A DNA stretch of 64,000 nucleotides from Candidatus Gastranaerophilales bacterium. GTDB lineage: Bacteria; Cyanobacteriota; Vampirovibrionia; Gastranaerophilales; Gastranaerophilaceae. Within the stretch, counting starts at the first letter, position 1. Every line of letters begins with the position of its first letter. Under the pieces are notes generated by a model. The model worked only from the letters and a program-made list of their open reading frames with translations, did not search any database and was not told the DNA's origin. Positions 63,012 through 64,000 of the stretch are shown piece by piece. The stretch spans positions 78,013-142,012 of the forward strand of contig CALVEK010000001.1 of NCBI GenBank assembly GCA_944326555.1. The letters are read 5' to 3'. The position numbers and the translations under genes are program-made.

Positions 63012-63398
63012 CTACAATTCGTTGTAATTATAAACATGCTTTATGTGTCTGCCTAAAAGAACTTCTGAAAGTTCTTCACTGCTGTTTATAAATGTCAAAG
63101 ATTTGTCATTGAGCATTCTTAGTGTTTTTTGCTCATCTTTTGCGTTTGTAATAACGGTTTGAATGGGAAAATATTCGGAGAATTTGCTAATTGTATCTGC
63201 GATTACATAGTTGTACAGGTCTGCATCAATTATTACGTAAGATATTCCTGCTATTTCAAGATATCTTTCCGCAGAATCAATTTCTGAAACAGAGAAAATA
63301 TTCTTCTCGCAGATTCCTGCTTCCAAGCACTTTTCTGAAAGTTCAGACAGCTTTCTTATATCATTTTGTATTAATAGTACAGTGGTCTTATTAATCAT
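63012..63398 (-). CDS. receiver-like protein, degenerate
   Basis: 128 residues. A CheY-like pattern: strand TVLLIQND, helix, strand IFSVSEIDSA, helix, strand YVIIDADL with an Asp where the phospho-acceptor would be, then strand TVITNA and FINSSEELSEVL. The acid pair of the first strand is reduced to Asn-Asp and no Thr/Ser-Ala-Lys trio is clear, so phosphorylation is doubtful. No output domain. Single gene with a terminator after it; no kinase nearby. Confidence 0.5.
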   Translation of the reverse strand: MINKTTVLLIQNDIRKLSELSEKCLEAGICEKNIFSVSEIDSAERYLEIAGISYVIIDADLYNYVIADTISKFSEYFPIQTVITNAKDEQKTLRMLNDKSLTFINSSEELSEVLLGRHIKHVYNYNEL

Positions 63399-63447
63399 TT
63401 TCTCTTAATCCTCTACACCAGTTTTATCGAAAAAATTTTTTCTATCT

Positions 63448-64000
63448 TTACAACTTTAGTTGTAATATCCTCCAAACGGAGTAGCTGCTTTTACAAAAAA
63501 TAAAATAATCTTGCTTTTTCTTTGATACTTTTCTTTCTTTTTTGCGAAAGAAAAAATAATAAGCAAAATATATTCCACCCATTCTTTAGCGTAAAGAACG
63601 GTTTTAAAAATAATCTTAAAAAATACAAGGGCTATAAGCCCTTGTTGTAACCTGCGTCGGTTTTCTTTTCTTTGCTTCGTTTCTTTTCTTTTGCCTACGC
63701 AATTCAAAAGAAAAGAAATGAAGATATAAAAAATTAAAATGGAATTGTTTCTTCCTGATACTTTTCTTTCTTTTTGTGCGAGTAAAGAAAGAAAAGTATC
63801 TCAAAAGAAAGAAATACGCATATCAAAAGAGCTTTTAACACTCAGAAACAAAAATTTCAGCCAATTCAGGCTGTAAATTTTCATTTCTTCGTTAAAAATC
63901 TCTAACCCATGCTACGCCATCAGGGTTTCGCCCCGAACCCCAAGGAAATTTCTTCTAAAAGTAACTGGGGGTACGGGGGCAGTATGCCCCTGTTGTAATC
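63448..64000. repeat. gene-free tract of short inverted repeats
   Basis: The stretch has no supportable gene. Inverted repeats follow one another: TTACAAC/GTTGTAA (63448-63465); TTCTTTA/TAAAGAA (63582-63598); ACAAGGGC/GCCCTTGT (63625-63645); a 19-pair arm with one G-T (63675-63693 with 63705-63723); a 17-pair perfect arm (63757-63773 with 63784-63800); AAAATTTCAGCC with GGCTG-T-AAATTTT (63851-63881); GGGTT/AACCC (about 63923-63940); GGGGC/GCCCC near 63977-63991. The arm at 63757 also occurs as a single copy at 63524-63540. Two hairpins are followed by TGTTGTAA. Confidence 0.75.

Overview
The window is AT-rich with dense genes, standard stop codons and good Shine-Dalgarno sites. It carries KDO synthesis (kdsA), an LptD/OstA-like outer-membrane protein, a GT9 heptosyltransferase-type enzyme, flagellar genes fliF-fliG-fliH-fliI and two prepilin-like proteins. 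Several otherwise unrelated proteins share a short N-terminal tag ending in a Phe-Gly or Phe-Lys-Gly motif. Together these suggest a non-photosynthetic relative of the Cyanobacteria from animal gut (Melainabacteria / Gastranaerophilales type). This assignment is inference from gene content and protein style; no rRNA is present to confirm it.

Layout. 1-9034: one tightly packed + strand run that starts with the 3' part of kdsA, then three tandem DUF2142-type membrane proteins, then three tandem GT-C type membrane glycosyltransferases; probably a cell-surface glycan locus. 9222-11195: groES-groEL. 11371-14000: an XRE regulator with a palindromic operator, a radical-SAM-like protein and a YitT transporter. 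14209-19305: SNF2 helicase, tilS, hpt. 19310-25474 (- strand): acyltransferase, TPR protein, MgtC, two oligopeptide-type ABC permeases, pheS. 25591-30379: dxr, a winged-helix-like protein, fabI, pyk, with an untracked 57-codon ORF between. 30459-36790 (- strand): prmA, accA, accD, LptD-like, M23 peptidase, a 36-residue membrane peptide. 36910-43682: mixed single genes, including a class II photolyase, a DMT exporter, a prepilin-like protein and a GT9 enzyme.

43683-46340 looks like an accessory island: an LprI-like lipoprotein, a GH108 (phage-type) muramidase, decayed sequence, small hairpins and repeated 3' ends of a tRNA-Gly(GCC) gene that resemble integration scars. 46383-53329: cca, a coiled-coil protein, a sigma-70 factor, a candidate structured RNA with its own terminator, then yraN, two WYL-type regulators and a DUF2229 protein. 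53642-57115: two tagged membrane proteins, an ACT-like protein, Hsp20 and two small Cys-rich proteins. 57601-62295: fliF-fliG-fliH-fliI (MS ring, switch, export ATPase and its regulator), followed by a prepilin-like gene where fliJ is commonly found. 63448-64000: a gene-free tract built almost entirely of short inverted repeats.

The most promising undescribed signals are the shared N-terminal tag on unrelated proteins, the candidate RNA at 49495-49647, the tRNA-Gly scars and the hairpin tracts.
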